This document shows, piece by piece, positions 29,186-37,183 of a stretch of DNA of 64,000 nucleotides. This DNA comes from Anaerobiospirillum sp. (GTDB lineage: Bacteria; Pseudomonadota; Gammaproteobacteria; Enterobacterales; Succinivibrionaceae): contig JARHZF010000097.1 in NCBI GenBank assembly GCA_029258325.1, forward strand, positions 38,595 to 102,594, read 5' to 3'. The notes under the pieces were generated by a model. The model saw only the letters and a list, made by a program, of their open reading frames with translations, had not been told where the DNA came from and made no database searches. The translations under genes were made by a program, and so were the position numbers. Every line of letters begins with the position of its first letter. Positions within the stretch are counted from its first letter, which is position 1.

Positions 29186-29588
29186 AGAAAACATCATCAT
29201 ATAAATCACAATGTGGAAAAAATTGGCGATGATAAGGAAATAAAGCTTCTTTATTATCGCTTTGCCTTGTATTTAATGGGCATTTATAAGCAATAGCAGA
29301 AATACCTACACCAAAATCAAAATCATTTTGTATAGCACCTGTGTAGACTAAGGACTGAACTATATGAGTTGCATTTAGATCATAGGCTTTTACTTTTATA
29401 TCATAACGAGCATTTTCAACTACATAGCGTATAGCTGAATCTACAACTCCTACTTTTTCACAATTTTTTACATCATCTTCTACTACAAGATAAACACTAT
29501 TAGCTTTAATATTTTGTTCTTCATAGTAAGCACATGAAGATAGGGTTATCATAGAGATAAGTAATAATAAAGCAGATTTAATTTTCAT
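29175..29588 (-). CDS. Small lipoprotein, DUF4156-like
   Basis: A signal peptide with lipobox LSSC (Cys19) precedes a roughly 118-residue domain with NCEKVGVVD, LNATHIVQSL and a final AYKCP, the pattern of the DUF4156-type cell-envelope lipoproteins (Asn-Cys early, ATH(I/L)V, late Cys). Its function is unknown. It is homologous to the next upstream gene, 11 bases away, so the pair arose by tandem duplication. The last 11 bases overlap the end of glnE on the other strand. Confidence 0.75.
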   Translation of the reverse strand: MKIKSALLLLISMITLSSCAYYEEQNIKANSVYLVVEDDVKNCEKVGVVDSAIRYVVENARYDIKVKAYDLNATHIVQSLVYTGAIQNDFDFGVGISAIAYKCPLNTRQSDNKEALFPYHRQFFPHCDLYDDVFFRR

Positions 29589-29599
29589 AAAAATTACTC

Positions 29600-30055
29600 C
29601 TAATCTTTATCATTTAAATTATCTTTAGAATTAAAAACATTCTCTTTTTCAAAAACATTTTTATCATCAAAGACATCTTTATCTTTAGAAAATACATTTT
29701 TATTTTCAAAAATATGATTATCATTAAAAGTATTTTTACTTACAGGGCATTTATAAGCACGACCTGTTAAAGCTATACCAAAGTCACAATAAAATCCCAT
29801 TTGTACTGGGTAGGCAAAAGTTTGAACTAAATGTGTAGCACCAAGCTCATAACTTTTAAGTTTTAAATATTTACGAGCAATACTTATATTAGGATAGGCT
29901 GTATTAGTATCTACATCAGCAATAAAGGTACAATTTTTTACCTCATTAGGGAGGGCTGTTTCAACATTATCAGCTAATGCTAATTCTTCATTAGAAATAC
30001 AAGCACTAAGGCATAAAGATAGGGATGCAACAACTATAAGTGACATTTTTTTCAT
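29600..30055 (-). CDS. Small lipoprotein, DUF4156-like, with a repeated acidic tail
   Basis: Lipobox LSAC (Cys19) follows the signal peptide. The domain shares NCTFIADVD, LGATHLVQTF and GRAYKCP with the downstream paralogue. After residue 110 comes a tail made of six- to seven-residue units ending in (N/D)VF: NVF, DVF, NVF and NVF occur in turn among Asp, Glu and Lys. The tail is absent from the paralogue. The function is unknown; such a tail could extend into the periplasm or bind cations, but that is a guess. Confidence 0.75.
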   Translation of the reverse strand: MKKMSLIVVASLSLCLSACISNEELALADNVETALPNEVKNCTFIADVDTNTAYPNISIARKYLKLKSYELGATHLVQTFAYPVQMGFYCDFGIALTGRAYKCPVSKNTFNDNHIFENKNVFSKDKDVFDDKNVFEKENVFNSKDNLNDKD

Positions 30056-30103
30056 AAGATACCTTTTAACTCTAATTTATTTTTTAAGTATAGAACTAAA
30101 AAT

Positions 30104-30136
30104 AAAAAAAATGCCATTCATTTTAGGATGGCATTT
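30104..30136 (-). terminator. Intrinsic terminator of nanK
   Basis: Stem AAATGCCATT (30109-30118) with GATGGCATTT (30127-30136), one G-T pair, followed on the minus strand by a U-run. Confidence 0.8.
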
Positions 30137-30159
30137 CATATATTTTATAGAGAAATAGA

Positions 30160-31059
30160 TTATTTTCTTTGATTAAAATTATATAGAGCACCTAACATAC
30201 CAGCATCATTTTGTCTTGATGCAAATGTAATTTTGGTTTTTTCAAATACAAGAGGTCTTAATTTTTCTTTTAATTTTGCTTCAATACGTGGTTTTAGATA
30301 GGCAGAGCGAGCCATAATACCACCACCTAAAATAATAACTTCAGGATTTTGGCAAGATACCACATTAGTTATACCATCAGTCAAGTGTTCAATTAAGTCA
30401 TCAATAGCATCTATTGCTAATTGTTCACCTTTTTCTGCATTATCAAAAATTAAAACACCATTTACGTTTTTAACATCTAAATTTGCTTTTTTAGCATATA
30501 GATTTACTAAGTAGGTAGTAGATGCAAGACTATGTAAGATACCACCTGGTATAATCATATAAGCAACTTCACCTGCTGAATTTGATGCACCTGATACTAA
30601 TTTGTCATGAACAATCATAGCACCACCAATAGATGTACCAATAGTCATACAGAAAACAGAGCTAGCTCCATGACCTGCACCTAACCATTTTTCACCTAAG
30701 GCTGCACAATTTACATCATTTTCAACAAAGCAAGGGAGATTAAAGTTTTCTTTTATTATTTCTTTATAATTTACACCAGTATATTGAGGAATAGCATCTT
30801 CAAGAGCATAAATAATTTCACAAGTTTCAGGATTTACCATACCAGCTGTTGATACAGCAACACCTAAAATATTGTCATTATATTTAGCAATATAGTTTTT
30901 ACATATTTCAATAACTTTTGAAACGATACCAGGACCACCAAATTCTTTAGCCTCTGTAGGTCTTTGATCTTTTTCAATGAAATTACCATCAAAATCTGAT
31001 ACGCCAAATTTAATTGCTGTACCACCAATATCAATTAAAATACAAAGATTTTTATTCAT
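30160..31059 (-). CDS. nanK: ROK-family sugar kinase, probable N-acetylmannosamine kinase
   Basis: The protein has the ROK ATP-binding start LIDIGGTAIKFGV, the sugar-binding VENDVNCAALGE near residue 113 and the GTSIGGAMI loop near 142. By position, as the last gene of the nan cluster, it should phosphorylate ManNAc to ManNAc-6-P. The Zn-binding CxCGxxGCxE motif found in E. coli NanK and most ROK kinases is missing; the stretch after GEVAYM reads IIPGGILHSLAS. Zn-free ROK kinases exist, so activity is still likely. A terminator lies between it and the transporter gene upstream, so it may have its own promoter. Confidence 0.82.
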   Translation of the reverse strand: MNKNLCILIDIGGTAIKFGVSDFDGNFIEKDQRPTEAKEFGGPGIVSKVIEICKNYIAKYNDNILGVAVSTAGMVNPETCEIIYALEDAIPQYTGVNYKEIIKENFNLPCFVENDVNCAALGEKWLGAGHGASSVFCMTIGTSIGGAMIVHDKLVSGASNSAGEVAYMIIPGGILHSLASTTYLVNLYAKKANLDVKNVNGVLIFDNAEKGEQLAIDAIDDLIEHLTDGITNVVSCQNPEVIILGGGIMARSAYLKPRIEAKLKEKLRPLVFEKTKITFASRQNDAGMLGALYNFNQRK

Positions 31060-31090
31060 ACAATTGATCTCGTTTCAAAAATTATTAATC

Positions 31091-31120
31091 AAAAAATAGC
31101 AGGTATTATACCTGCTATTT
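31091..31120 (-). terminator. Terminator between the sialic-acid transporter gene and nanK
   Basis: Perfect 12-bp stem AAATAGCAGGTA / TACCTGCTATTT (31094-31120) with a 3-base loop and a minus-strand U-tract. It could lower nanK expression relative to the upstream genes. Confidence 0.75.
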
Positions 31121-31141
31121 GATTAGAATGTTAATCTTAGA

Positions 31142-32662
31142 TTACTTAACGTATGTTGAGCCTTCATCTGCTGTAAATACATTACCAGTCATTGAAGCTT
31201 GAATCTTAGATACGATAATACCAACAACTGTTGTTACTACAATAGCGATGATTGAGTATGCCCAGAAGTGGATTGAAGTAATTTGGTACTTACAAATTAG
31301 AGTTACAACAGTAGCAGCAATAAAGCCTACAAAAGCACCTAATTCAGTTGTATGTTTAGTAAATGCACCCATTACGAACATACCAGCAAGAGCACCTAGA
31401 GCTAAGCCTAAGAATGAGTTGAAGAACTCATATGCTGAACGAATGTCTGATTTTGCAAGAACCATAGCAACGATGATTGCGAATACACCAACACCTAATG
31501 ATACGTATTGAGCGATCTTTGTTTGTCTCTCATGTGTCATATCTGGAGTGATCTTAGCTTGAATATCTAAAACCCATGATGTTGCAACTGAGTTAATACC
31601 AGTTGATAGTGTTGATTGTGATGCTGCATATAGAGCTGCAAGTAGGATACCAGTAACACCAACAGGTAACTCATAAGTAATAAAGTATGCAAATACTTGG
31701 TCTTGTGAGTGTTTGAATGTTTCTGTGATTAATTCTGGATTTTGCTTATAGAAAATGTATAAGCCAGTACCTACTAAGTAGAAGATAGAAGCACAAACTA
31801 ATGATAGAACACCGTTACCAATAGTCATCTTGTTTAATTGTTTTACATCAGTTGTAGTTGTAAAACGTTGAACAATATCTTGTGATGATACATATGAACA
31901 GAATGTTGTCATACCACCACCGAAGATTGTTAAGAAGATTGATACGCCAAATAGGTTAGACCAATTAATGAAGTCTTCGCCATTTGCAAGGAAACGATTA
32001 CCTGTTGTTAAAGCTTCAGTTACGTCGCCAAGACCATTGTTTAGACGGAAGATTAAGTAAATTAATGTTAAACCTATACCACCGATTAAGATAACACCTT
32101 GGATAAAGTCAGTCCATAGAACAGCTTTTAGACCACCAGTGTATGAGTAAACGATAGCAATAGCACCCATACCTATAATTAGAACGTTAACATCAATGTC
32201 TGTAAGTCTTGCTAAAACTAAGCAAGGTAGGTACATAACGATTGACATACGACCTAATTGGAAGATAACGAACATTAATGCACCTAAAACACGAAGTTTT
32301 GCAGAGTGATAACGTTTCTCTAAATAGTGATATGCTGTGTCAATTTGTAGATTTGCATATACAGGTAAGAAGAATTTGATAGTTAGAGGAATTGCTACTA
32401 ACATACCTAATTGAGCAAACCATAGTAACCAAGTACCACCGTATGAGTTACCTGCAAGTGCTAGGAATGAAATAGGGGATAGTAAAGTAGCGAAAATTGA
32501 TACAGCGGTTACCCACCAAGGTATAGAACCGTCACCTTTGAAGAATTCTTTACCTTTCATCTCCTTCTTTGAGAAGTAGAAACCTGCAAGTAGCACACCG
32601 ATCATATAAACAACTAGAACAGTTGTATCAATCCATGTAAAGCCATGTAAATTATCAAACAT
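31142..32662 (-). CDS. Sodium:solute symporter, probable sialic acid transporter
   Basis: This is a 13-14 segment inner-membrane protein of the SSS family (LeuT fold), with WWVTAVSIFATLLSPISFLA near residue 52 forming the broken helix of the Na+/substrate sites. SSS-type sialic acid carriers (SiaT/NanT of Proteus, Vibrio and others) have the same length and operon position. The longest frame starts at 32716 inside the hairpin that precedes the gene; ATG 32662 has TAGGAG 5 bases upstream and gives 506 residues. The substrate is inferred from nanA, nanE and nanK around it. Confidence 0.88.
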   Translation of the reverse strand: MFDNLHGFTWIDTTVLVVYMIGVLLAGFYFSKKEMKGKEFFKGDGSIPWWVTAVSIFATLLSPISFLALAGNSYGGTWLLWFAQLGMLVAIPLTIKFFLPVYANLQIDTAYHYLEKRYHSAKLRVLGALMFVIFQLGRMSIVMYLPCLVLARLTDIDVNVLIIGMGAIAIVYSYTGGLKAVLWTDFIQGVILIGGIGLTLIYLIFRLNNGLGDVTEALTTGNRFLANGEDFINWSNLFGVSIFLTIFGGGMTTFCSYVSSQDIVQRFTTTTDVKQLNKMTIGNGVLSLVCASIFYLVGTGLYIFYKQNPELITETFKHSQDQVFAYFITYELPVGVTGILLAALYAASQSTLSTGINSVATSWVLDIQAKITPDMTHERQTKIAQYVSLGVGVFAIIVAMVLAKSDIRSAYEFFNSFLGLALGALAGMFVMGAFTKHTTELGAFVGFIAATVVTLICKYQITSIHFWAYSIIAIVVTTVVGIIVSKIQASMTGNVFTADEGSTYVK

Positions 32663-32689
32663 CTTAACTCCTAATAACAATACATTGTA

Positions 32690-32716
32690 AAATGTCCCTA
32701 GAAAATCTAGGGACAA
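32690..32716 (-). terminator. Hairpin between nanA and the transporter gene
   Basis: Perfect 10-bp stem TGTCCCTAGA / TCTAGGGACA with loop AAA. On the minus strand only a short U-run (UUUU) follows, so it may be a partial terminator or an mRNA-processing barrier inside the operon. Confidence 0.6.
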
Positions 32717-32730
32717 TGTTATTTTATAAA

Positions 32731-33615
32731 TTAATTGAAGTATTTCTTATAAATTTCTTTAGCGCCTGCAATCATTTCAGGTGTGTATGCACCCATTGGC
32801 TTGCGGCAACAACCAGCTTCAACACCAGCTTCTTGTAAACAGATCTTTAATGTGCCATATAGACCATTCTTTAGAACATCTGTAATGAAGTCATTAGTTA
32901 CGTGTTGAACTTCTAAAGCTTCCTTGATCTTGCCTTCTTTAGCTAATTCAAAGATTTGACGTGCACGAACACCGTTTACGTTGAATGTTGAACCGATAGC
33001 ACCGTCAACACCTAGAACAGTTGCAGGTAGCATCATTTCGTCAAAGCCAGCATATAAAGCGTGGTTAGGGAATGCTTTACGGAAACGCTCTAATAAGTAG
33101 AAGTCACCTGCTGTGAACTTAACGCCAGTAATTTTTTCATTTGCAAATAATTCTGCAAATTGTTCAATTGAAATGTTTACACCAGTTAAGAAAGGAATGA
33201 AGTAAACGATCATTTGATTATCTACGCCATTGATAATGGTATTGTAGTAATCTTTGATTTCATTGAATGAGAACTTGTAGTAGAAAGGTGTAACTGCTGA
33301 TAATGAGTCATAACCTAGGTCTGTTGCATATTTTGCAAGTTCAACAGACTCATTAATGTTTAATGAACCAACTTGTGCAATTAACTTAATTTGGTCTTTA
33401 GCTTCATCTTTAACAATTGAGAAGATTTCTTTTTTCTCATCAGTGCCAAGCATGAAGTTTTCACCTGTTGAACCACCAACATATAAACCATCAACCTTAT
33501 TAACATCAATGTTGTGACGAACTAATTGACGAACGCCTTTTTCATTGATTTTGCCATTCTCATCAAATGAAGTTAAAAGAGCTGAAAAAATACCTGTTAG
33601 TTTTGGATATGCCAT
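32731..33615 (-). CDS. nanA: N-acetylneuraminate lyase
   Basis: NanA splits N-acetylneuraminate into ManNAc and pyruvate. The 294-residue protein belongs to the DHDPS/NAL aldolases: substrate-binding GLYVGGSTGENFML near residue 43, active-site Tyr in MIVYFIPFLTGV near 135, and the Schiff-base Lys in ITGVKFTAGDFYLL near 163. The FTAGDFYLLER sequence is typical of sialic acid lyases rather than DHDPS. The open frame begins at a TTG that is part of the ribosome site (TTGGAG); ATG 33615 is the true start by spacing. It is 22 bases after nanE. Confidence 0.96.
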   Translation of the reverse strand: MAYPKLTGIFSALLTSFDENGKINEKGVRQLVRHNIDVNKVDGLYVGGSTGENFMLGTDEKKEIFSIVKDEAKDQIKLIAQVGSLNINESVELAKYATDLGYDSLSAVTPFYYKFSFNEIKDYYNTIINGVDNQMIVYFIPFLTGVNISIEQFAELFANEKITGVKFTAGDFYLLERFRKAFPNHALYAGFDEMMLPATVLGVDGAIGSTFNVNGVRARQIFELAKEGKIKEALEVQHVTNDFITDVLKNGLYGTLKICLQEAGVEAGCCRKPMGAYTPEMIAGAKEIYKKYFN

Positions 33616-33637
33616 TTTTAAATACTCCAAGTTAAGT

Positions 33638-34306
33638 TTAGTTTGGTAAAGCGTCTATAAATGTTTTGCCTATTACTTGAGGGCGAGTGATTGCAGAACC
33701 TACAATAACACCATATGCACCAACTTCATAAGCTATTTTTAAATCAGCAGGGGTATTGATTCTACCTTCTGCAAAAACTGGTATGCTTAATCTATCAACT
33801 AAGCGTGCAACAAGACCATAATCTGGGCCTTTTAATTTAGGACTATATGGTGTGTATCCAGATAAGGTTGTTGATACTGCATCAAAACCAATCTTTTCTG
33901 CATTAATACCTTCTTCATCATTTGAGATATCTGCAAGAGATAAAACACCAGCTGCTTTAATTTGAGCAACAAGATCTTCTAGTTTCTCGCCATTAGGTCT
34001 GTTACGTAAAGTAGCATCAAGAGCGATGATTTCACAACCACAATCAATAAGAGCTTTAACTTCTTTATGAGTTGGAGTTATATAAATATCTGAGTCATCA
34101 TAATTTTGTTTAATTAAGCCAATAACAGGAAGACCTGTTACTTTTTTAATTTCAACAATATCATCAACTGATTGACAACGAATTGCAACTGCACCTACTT
34201 GTTTAGCAGCAAGAGCCATACGACCCATGATAAAAGGGCTATGTAAAGGCTCATCTGGTAGTGCTTGGCAAGAAATAATTAACTTATTTTTAAATTGCTC
34301 AAACAT
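33638..34306 (-). CDS. nanE: N-acetylmannosamine-6-phosphate 2-epimerase
   Basis: NanE converts ManNAc-6-P to GlcNAc-6-P, joining sialic acid breakdown to amino-sugar metabolism. The 222-residue TIM-barrel protein has SCQALPDEPLHSP near residue 13, GLIKQ near 66 (catalytic Lys), IALDATLRNRPNG near 102 and GRINTPADLK near 183, all typical of NanE. The longer frame would start at ATG 34318, but GAGG sits 7 bases before ATG 34306, which is preferred. It appears to be the first gene of the nanE-nanA-transporter-nanK unit. No nagA or nagB is in the window. Confidence 0.95.
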   Translation of the reverse strand: MFEQFKNKLIISCQALPDEPLHSPFIMGRMALAAKQVGAVAIRCQSVDDIVEIKKVTGLPVIGLIKQNYDDSDIYITPTHKEVKALIDCGCEIIALDATLRNRPNGEKLEDLVAQIKAAGVLSLADISNDEEGINAEKIGFDAVSTTLSGYTPYSPKLKGPDYGLVARLVDRLSIPVFAEGRINTPADLKIAYEVGAYGVIVGSAITRPQVIGKTFIDALPN

Positions 34307-34664
34307 TTTAATCCTCATTAGTTTTTAATTTCATTATTAACATTATAAGAATATTTATAAAAAAAAATGTGACATAGTTACATATTTATGAAAAATTATT
34401 ACATATTTTTTTTAATTTATGAAAAAAATGAAAAATTGCAACATTTTTATAAAAATTAAGATTTTAGCTAAAAAATACTATTTTTTTAGTAAAAATATTT
34501 TTATAAAAACACAAAAAATTAAGAAAAATTTATATTAAATTGAAGAGAGTTAGTATAGGCTAACTCTTAGAGATAATAGATATTAAGTAAAAAGAATTTT
34601 TTTAAGTAAAATATAAACGTCATAAAGTAAATCATATAAAACTTAAACAATAGATAAAATATGA
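34307..34664. other. Upstream region of nanE
   Basis: This is 358 bases of very AT-rich DNA containing the nanE promoter. ATTTATGAAAAA occurs twice near 34385 and 34415, the same half-site as in the palindrome at 34665. A near-perfect 7-bp dyad ATGTGAC-ATA-GTTACAT lies at 34367-34383. No open reading frame is convincing. Confidence 0.45.
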
Positions 34665-34700
34665 ATTTATGAAAATAAATTACATAATATTTTCATAAAT
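34665..34700. repeat. 12-bp perfect inverted repeat, candidate nan operator
   Basis: ATTTATGAAAAT (34665-34676) and ATTTTCATAAAT (34689-34700) are separated by 12 bases. Related half-sites recur before nanE and upstream of nanM. It could be a site for the divergent RpiR regulator, or a chance product of AT-rich DNA. Confidence 0.4.
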
Positions 34701-34729
34701 AAAAAAAAGCACGCCTTAAGACGTGCTTT
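34701..34729 (-). terminator. Intrinsic terminator of the porin gene
   Basis: Stem AAAGCACG / CGTGCTTT (34706-34729) with an 8-base loop and a minus-strand U-run. Confidence 0.85.
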
Positions 34730-34780
34730 CCTATTATATATACCTAAAAATAAAGGACATATGATTATGCTTGAATTAAA

Positions 34781-35536
34781 TTAGAATGTATAAGTAACAC
34801 CTACACGAACACGAGTTTGACGATCATCTGAATCGCCTTTAACACCAATGTTACCAACTTCTACATATGGTCTCCATTGACCAATCTTATAGCCTACTGC
34901 TACATTGTGCTCGAAGTTGTAATCTTTGTTATCAAATAGCTTACGTTCTACAGTTTTAGCTTGGTTATCCCAATCAGATAATGACTTTATATAAGTGAAG
35001 TTATAGTTGATACCAAGATTACCATAGTTATAACCTAACCATGCATCAACACGACCATTTTTCTTATCAGCATCATCTTTATACTCACCACCATCAATAC
35101 GTACATAGTCATAACGTAGACGTAATGCTGTCCATAGACCAAAATCAGTATTGTAATTTACTCTGAAATATGGTTTGTAAGCTGTTTGTTTAGATGTAGA
35201 TTCCATAACAAAGCCAGGTTGTAGAGAGAAACCAGTGCCTTCAATTGGCATCTTATAACCTACATCAAATTCTGTAGCATTTGTTACAGGATCACCAATG
35301 TGACCATTTTTATTGCCACTATCACCATCTGAAGCATTGTGAGCAAAAGATGAGTCAGCTGAGAAGTACATGCCATTATCAAAACCAGCAATGATAGCTA
35401 GACGGTCATAGTTATCACCTACTTTATCTTTGTAGTCATGACGCCAGTCCATTGACCATGTAGCTGCCATAGCAGATGCACTAACTGTTAAAGCAGTAAA
35501 AGCTAAAACACTAGCTGCAATTTTAGATAATTTCAT
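34781..35536 (-). CDS. nanC: KdgM/NanC-family outer-membrane porin
   Basis: This is a monomeric 12-strand outer-membrane channel for acidic sugars. After a signal peptide (cut after about residue 24, SAMA), the mature protein starts with a strand W-x-D-W-R-HDY, typical of KdgM-type porins, and ends with the aromatic residue F (VGVTYTF) as barrel proteins do. Alternating hydrophobic strands and Asp/Asn/Lys-rich turns are visible throughout. The neighbouring nan genes point to sialic acid or its oligomers, as for E. coli NanC. The TTG start at 35548 is part of the TTGGAG ribosome site, so ATG 35536 (251 residues) is used. Confidence 0.85.
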   Translation of the reverse strand: MKLSKIAASVLAFTALTVSASAMAATWSMDWRHDYKDKVGDNYDRLAIIAGFDNGMYFSADSSFAHNASDGDSGNKNGHIGDPVTNATEFDVGYKMPIEGTGFSLQPGFVMESTSKQTAYKPYFRVNYNTDFGLWTALRLRYDYVRIDGGEYKDDADKKNGRVDAWLGYNYGNLGINYNFTYIKSLSDWDNQAKTVERKLFDNKDYNFEHNVAVGYKIGQWRPYVEVGNIGVKGDSDDRQTRVRVGVTYTF

Positions 35537-35587
35537 AAAAAGCTCCAAAAAATATAACTATATCAATTAATAAAAAGAAAATTTGAT

Positions 35588-35616
35588 AAAAATGGGGAGT
35601 TTTCTTACCCCATTTC
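35588..35616 (-). terminator. Intrinsic terminator of nanM
   Basis: Stem AAATGGGG (35590-35597) / CCCCATTT (35608-35615), 10-base loop, minus-strand U-run. It separates nanM from the porin gene. Confidence 0.7.
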
Positions 35617-35625
35617 TATTTTAAA

Positions 35626-36768
35626 TTATAGGTATTCAGTAACTAACTTACCGTCAACATATTTTAAAGTAACAACTTTACTTGTTGCTTGACCACCAGT
35701 TGTCTCACCACCAACAAGAACAACTTCATCGCCGTTTTGAATTGCTACAGCTGCAGCAACTGGTTGTGGTAATTTACCAACTTCAAGCCATTTGCCATCA
35801 ACATAAGCATAAATTTCATCACGCCATGTCTTAGTCTTGCCTTCATGAGCAAAGTTCTTGTGATCAACATCATAAGCCATTGTTGAACCTGGGAAGTTTG
35901 CACCACCACCAACTAAAACAGTACCATTTGATACGCCAGCAAAGCCTTGTGCAATACCTTCTTGAACTTTATCAGTCTTAGGTGCAATTAATGCTGGAAC
36001 ATCAGAGAATACTAAACCATAGTTCTCAACTTTAAATTGAGTTGCTTTGTCAGTACGTAGACCTGGTTTTCTTTCACCACCAACTACAAATACTTGACCA
36101 TCATTTACAGTAATTGCTGCACCTGCAGTACCACCCATAGGGTTATTACCTAGGTTGTACCATAGATTTGTTGCTGGTTCATAACCCATAACTTTCTCAT
36201 TGAAGAAGTAGTCTTGAGTCTTTTTGCCCATGTAGTCAGCATTTACTTTATCTAACTCTTTTTTGTTCTTAGCTTCACGCTCAATGTCCTCAAAGTAACC
36301 ATCAAAGATTGCTTTGTTTACAGAACCTACAGTTACAATCATCTTACCATCAACTGTAGTCATTGAGTGACCTGCTAAACCTAAAGGTGCTCTTGTATTA
36401 ATCTTAGTCCATTTATTTGTTTGAGGATCATAAGAATATACTTCGTTTAAAACACTGATACGTGATGCACTTGGGGTTGCTTTACCAATACCACCAATTA
36501 CATAGATCTTGCCATCAATTACTGTAGCTTGTGATTGATCTCTTACTGTACCTGGGAATTTTGCTACCTTTTTCCATTTTGGTTGTTGTGCTTTAGTATC
36601 AATAGCATACCAATCTTGACCTGCAGTACCTAGACCGATATAAATTTGATTACCAACCATAGCACCTGTACCTTGCTTAAATGGAACAGGAGTATCTGGA
36701 AGTGTTACTGCCATTGCTGAACCTGCGAATAATAGGGTAGCTAAACTTAAAGCAACTTTATTTAACAT
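35626..36768 (-). CDS. nanM: N-acetylneuraminate epimerase (periplasmic Kelch protein)
   Basis: NanM speeds the change of alpha- to beta-N-acetylneuraminate after sialidase release, in the periplasm. A signal peptide (residues 1-20, ending SAMA) precedes a six-bladed Kelch propeller; repeated units such as GKIYVIGG, GKMIVTVGSV, GQVFVVGGE and DEVVLVGGE are visible. The final part is close to E. coli NanM, including the long insert with the DIEREAKNKKELDKVNADYMGKKTQ-like helix and FFNEKVMGYEP. The frame extends to 36801, but ATG 36768 has GGTGGAG upstream and starts the signal peptide (380 residues). Confidence 0.93.
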   Translation of the reverse strand: MLNKVALSLATLLFAGSAMAVTLPDTPVPFKQGTGAMVGNQIYIGLGTAGQDWYAIDTKAQQPKWKKVAKFPGTVRDQSQATVIDGKIYVIGGIGKATPSASRISVLNEVYSYDPQTNKWTKINTRAPLGLAGHSMTTVDGKMIVTVGSVNKAIFDGYFEDIEREAKNKKELDKVNADYMGKKTQDYFFNEKVMGYEPATNLWYNLGNNPMGGTAGAAITVNDGQVFVVGGERKPGLRTDKATQFKVENYGLVFSDVPALIAPKTDKVQEGIAQGFAGVSNGTVLVGGGANFPGSTMAYDVDHKNFAHEGKTKTWRDEIYAYVDGKWLEVGKLPQPVAAAVAIQNGDEVVLVGGETTGGQATSKVVTLKYVDGKLVTEYL

Positions 36769-37183
36769 TGTATTTCTCCACCGACAATTCATAAAATCCA
36801 AAATTACTTTTTCCTGATTAAGTAACTTTTTTTCAAAATATTAAATTATGAAATAAAATTTTACAAATACTCTTTACTTATTTTGTGATATTAATCTCAA
36901 TAAAAATTTATTTAAAAGCCGTATTTATCTATATTAAGTTATCTTAAAATGTGATTAAAAGCTTGTTATAAAAATGTTATTTATTTTCATAATTATTTTT
37001 TTTATAAAAAAAGATTTTTATGAATATTTTGTTCACACAGTTATTCTTATTGTGCTTTTATTATAAAAAGTTATACAAAAATTACTATTTTATAATACGT
37101 ATATCACGTTTATTATATGGTTTTTAGTATAAAAGATAATTTTGTGGTAAATTGAAAAAGTGTATAAAAAATGTGGATTTATT
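36769..37183. other. Divergent regulatory region between nanM and the RpiR gene
   Basis: This 415-base gap holds the CRP-like site at 36884 and ATTTTCATAAT near 36983, which matches the half-site of the 34665 palindrome, with a diverged inverted partner TTTTTATGAATAT near 37015. It is the natural place for control of nanM and autoregulation of the regulator. Confidence 0.5.
36884..36899. promoter_or_regulatory. Candidate CRP site upstream of nanM
   Basis: TGTGA-TATTAA-TCTCA matches 9 of 10 fixed CRP positions with correct spacing, about 115 bases before nanM. CRP control of sialic acid genes is known in Escherichia and Haemophilus. Confidence 0.45.

Noticed and set aside
32663..32716. 18-residue N-terminal extension of the sialic acid transporter
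   Set aside because: The extra codons run through the terminator hairpin and the ribosome site; the internal ATG has the proper ribosome site.
34367..34383. Possible CRP site ATGTGAC-ATA-GTTACAT before nanE
   Set aside because: The half-sites are one base too close for CRP (N5 instead of N6) and the second half is a poor match; kept only as a dyad.
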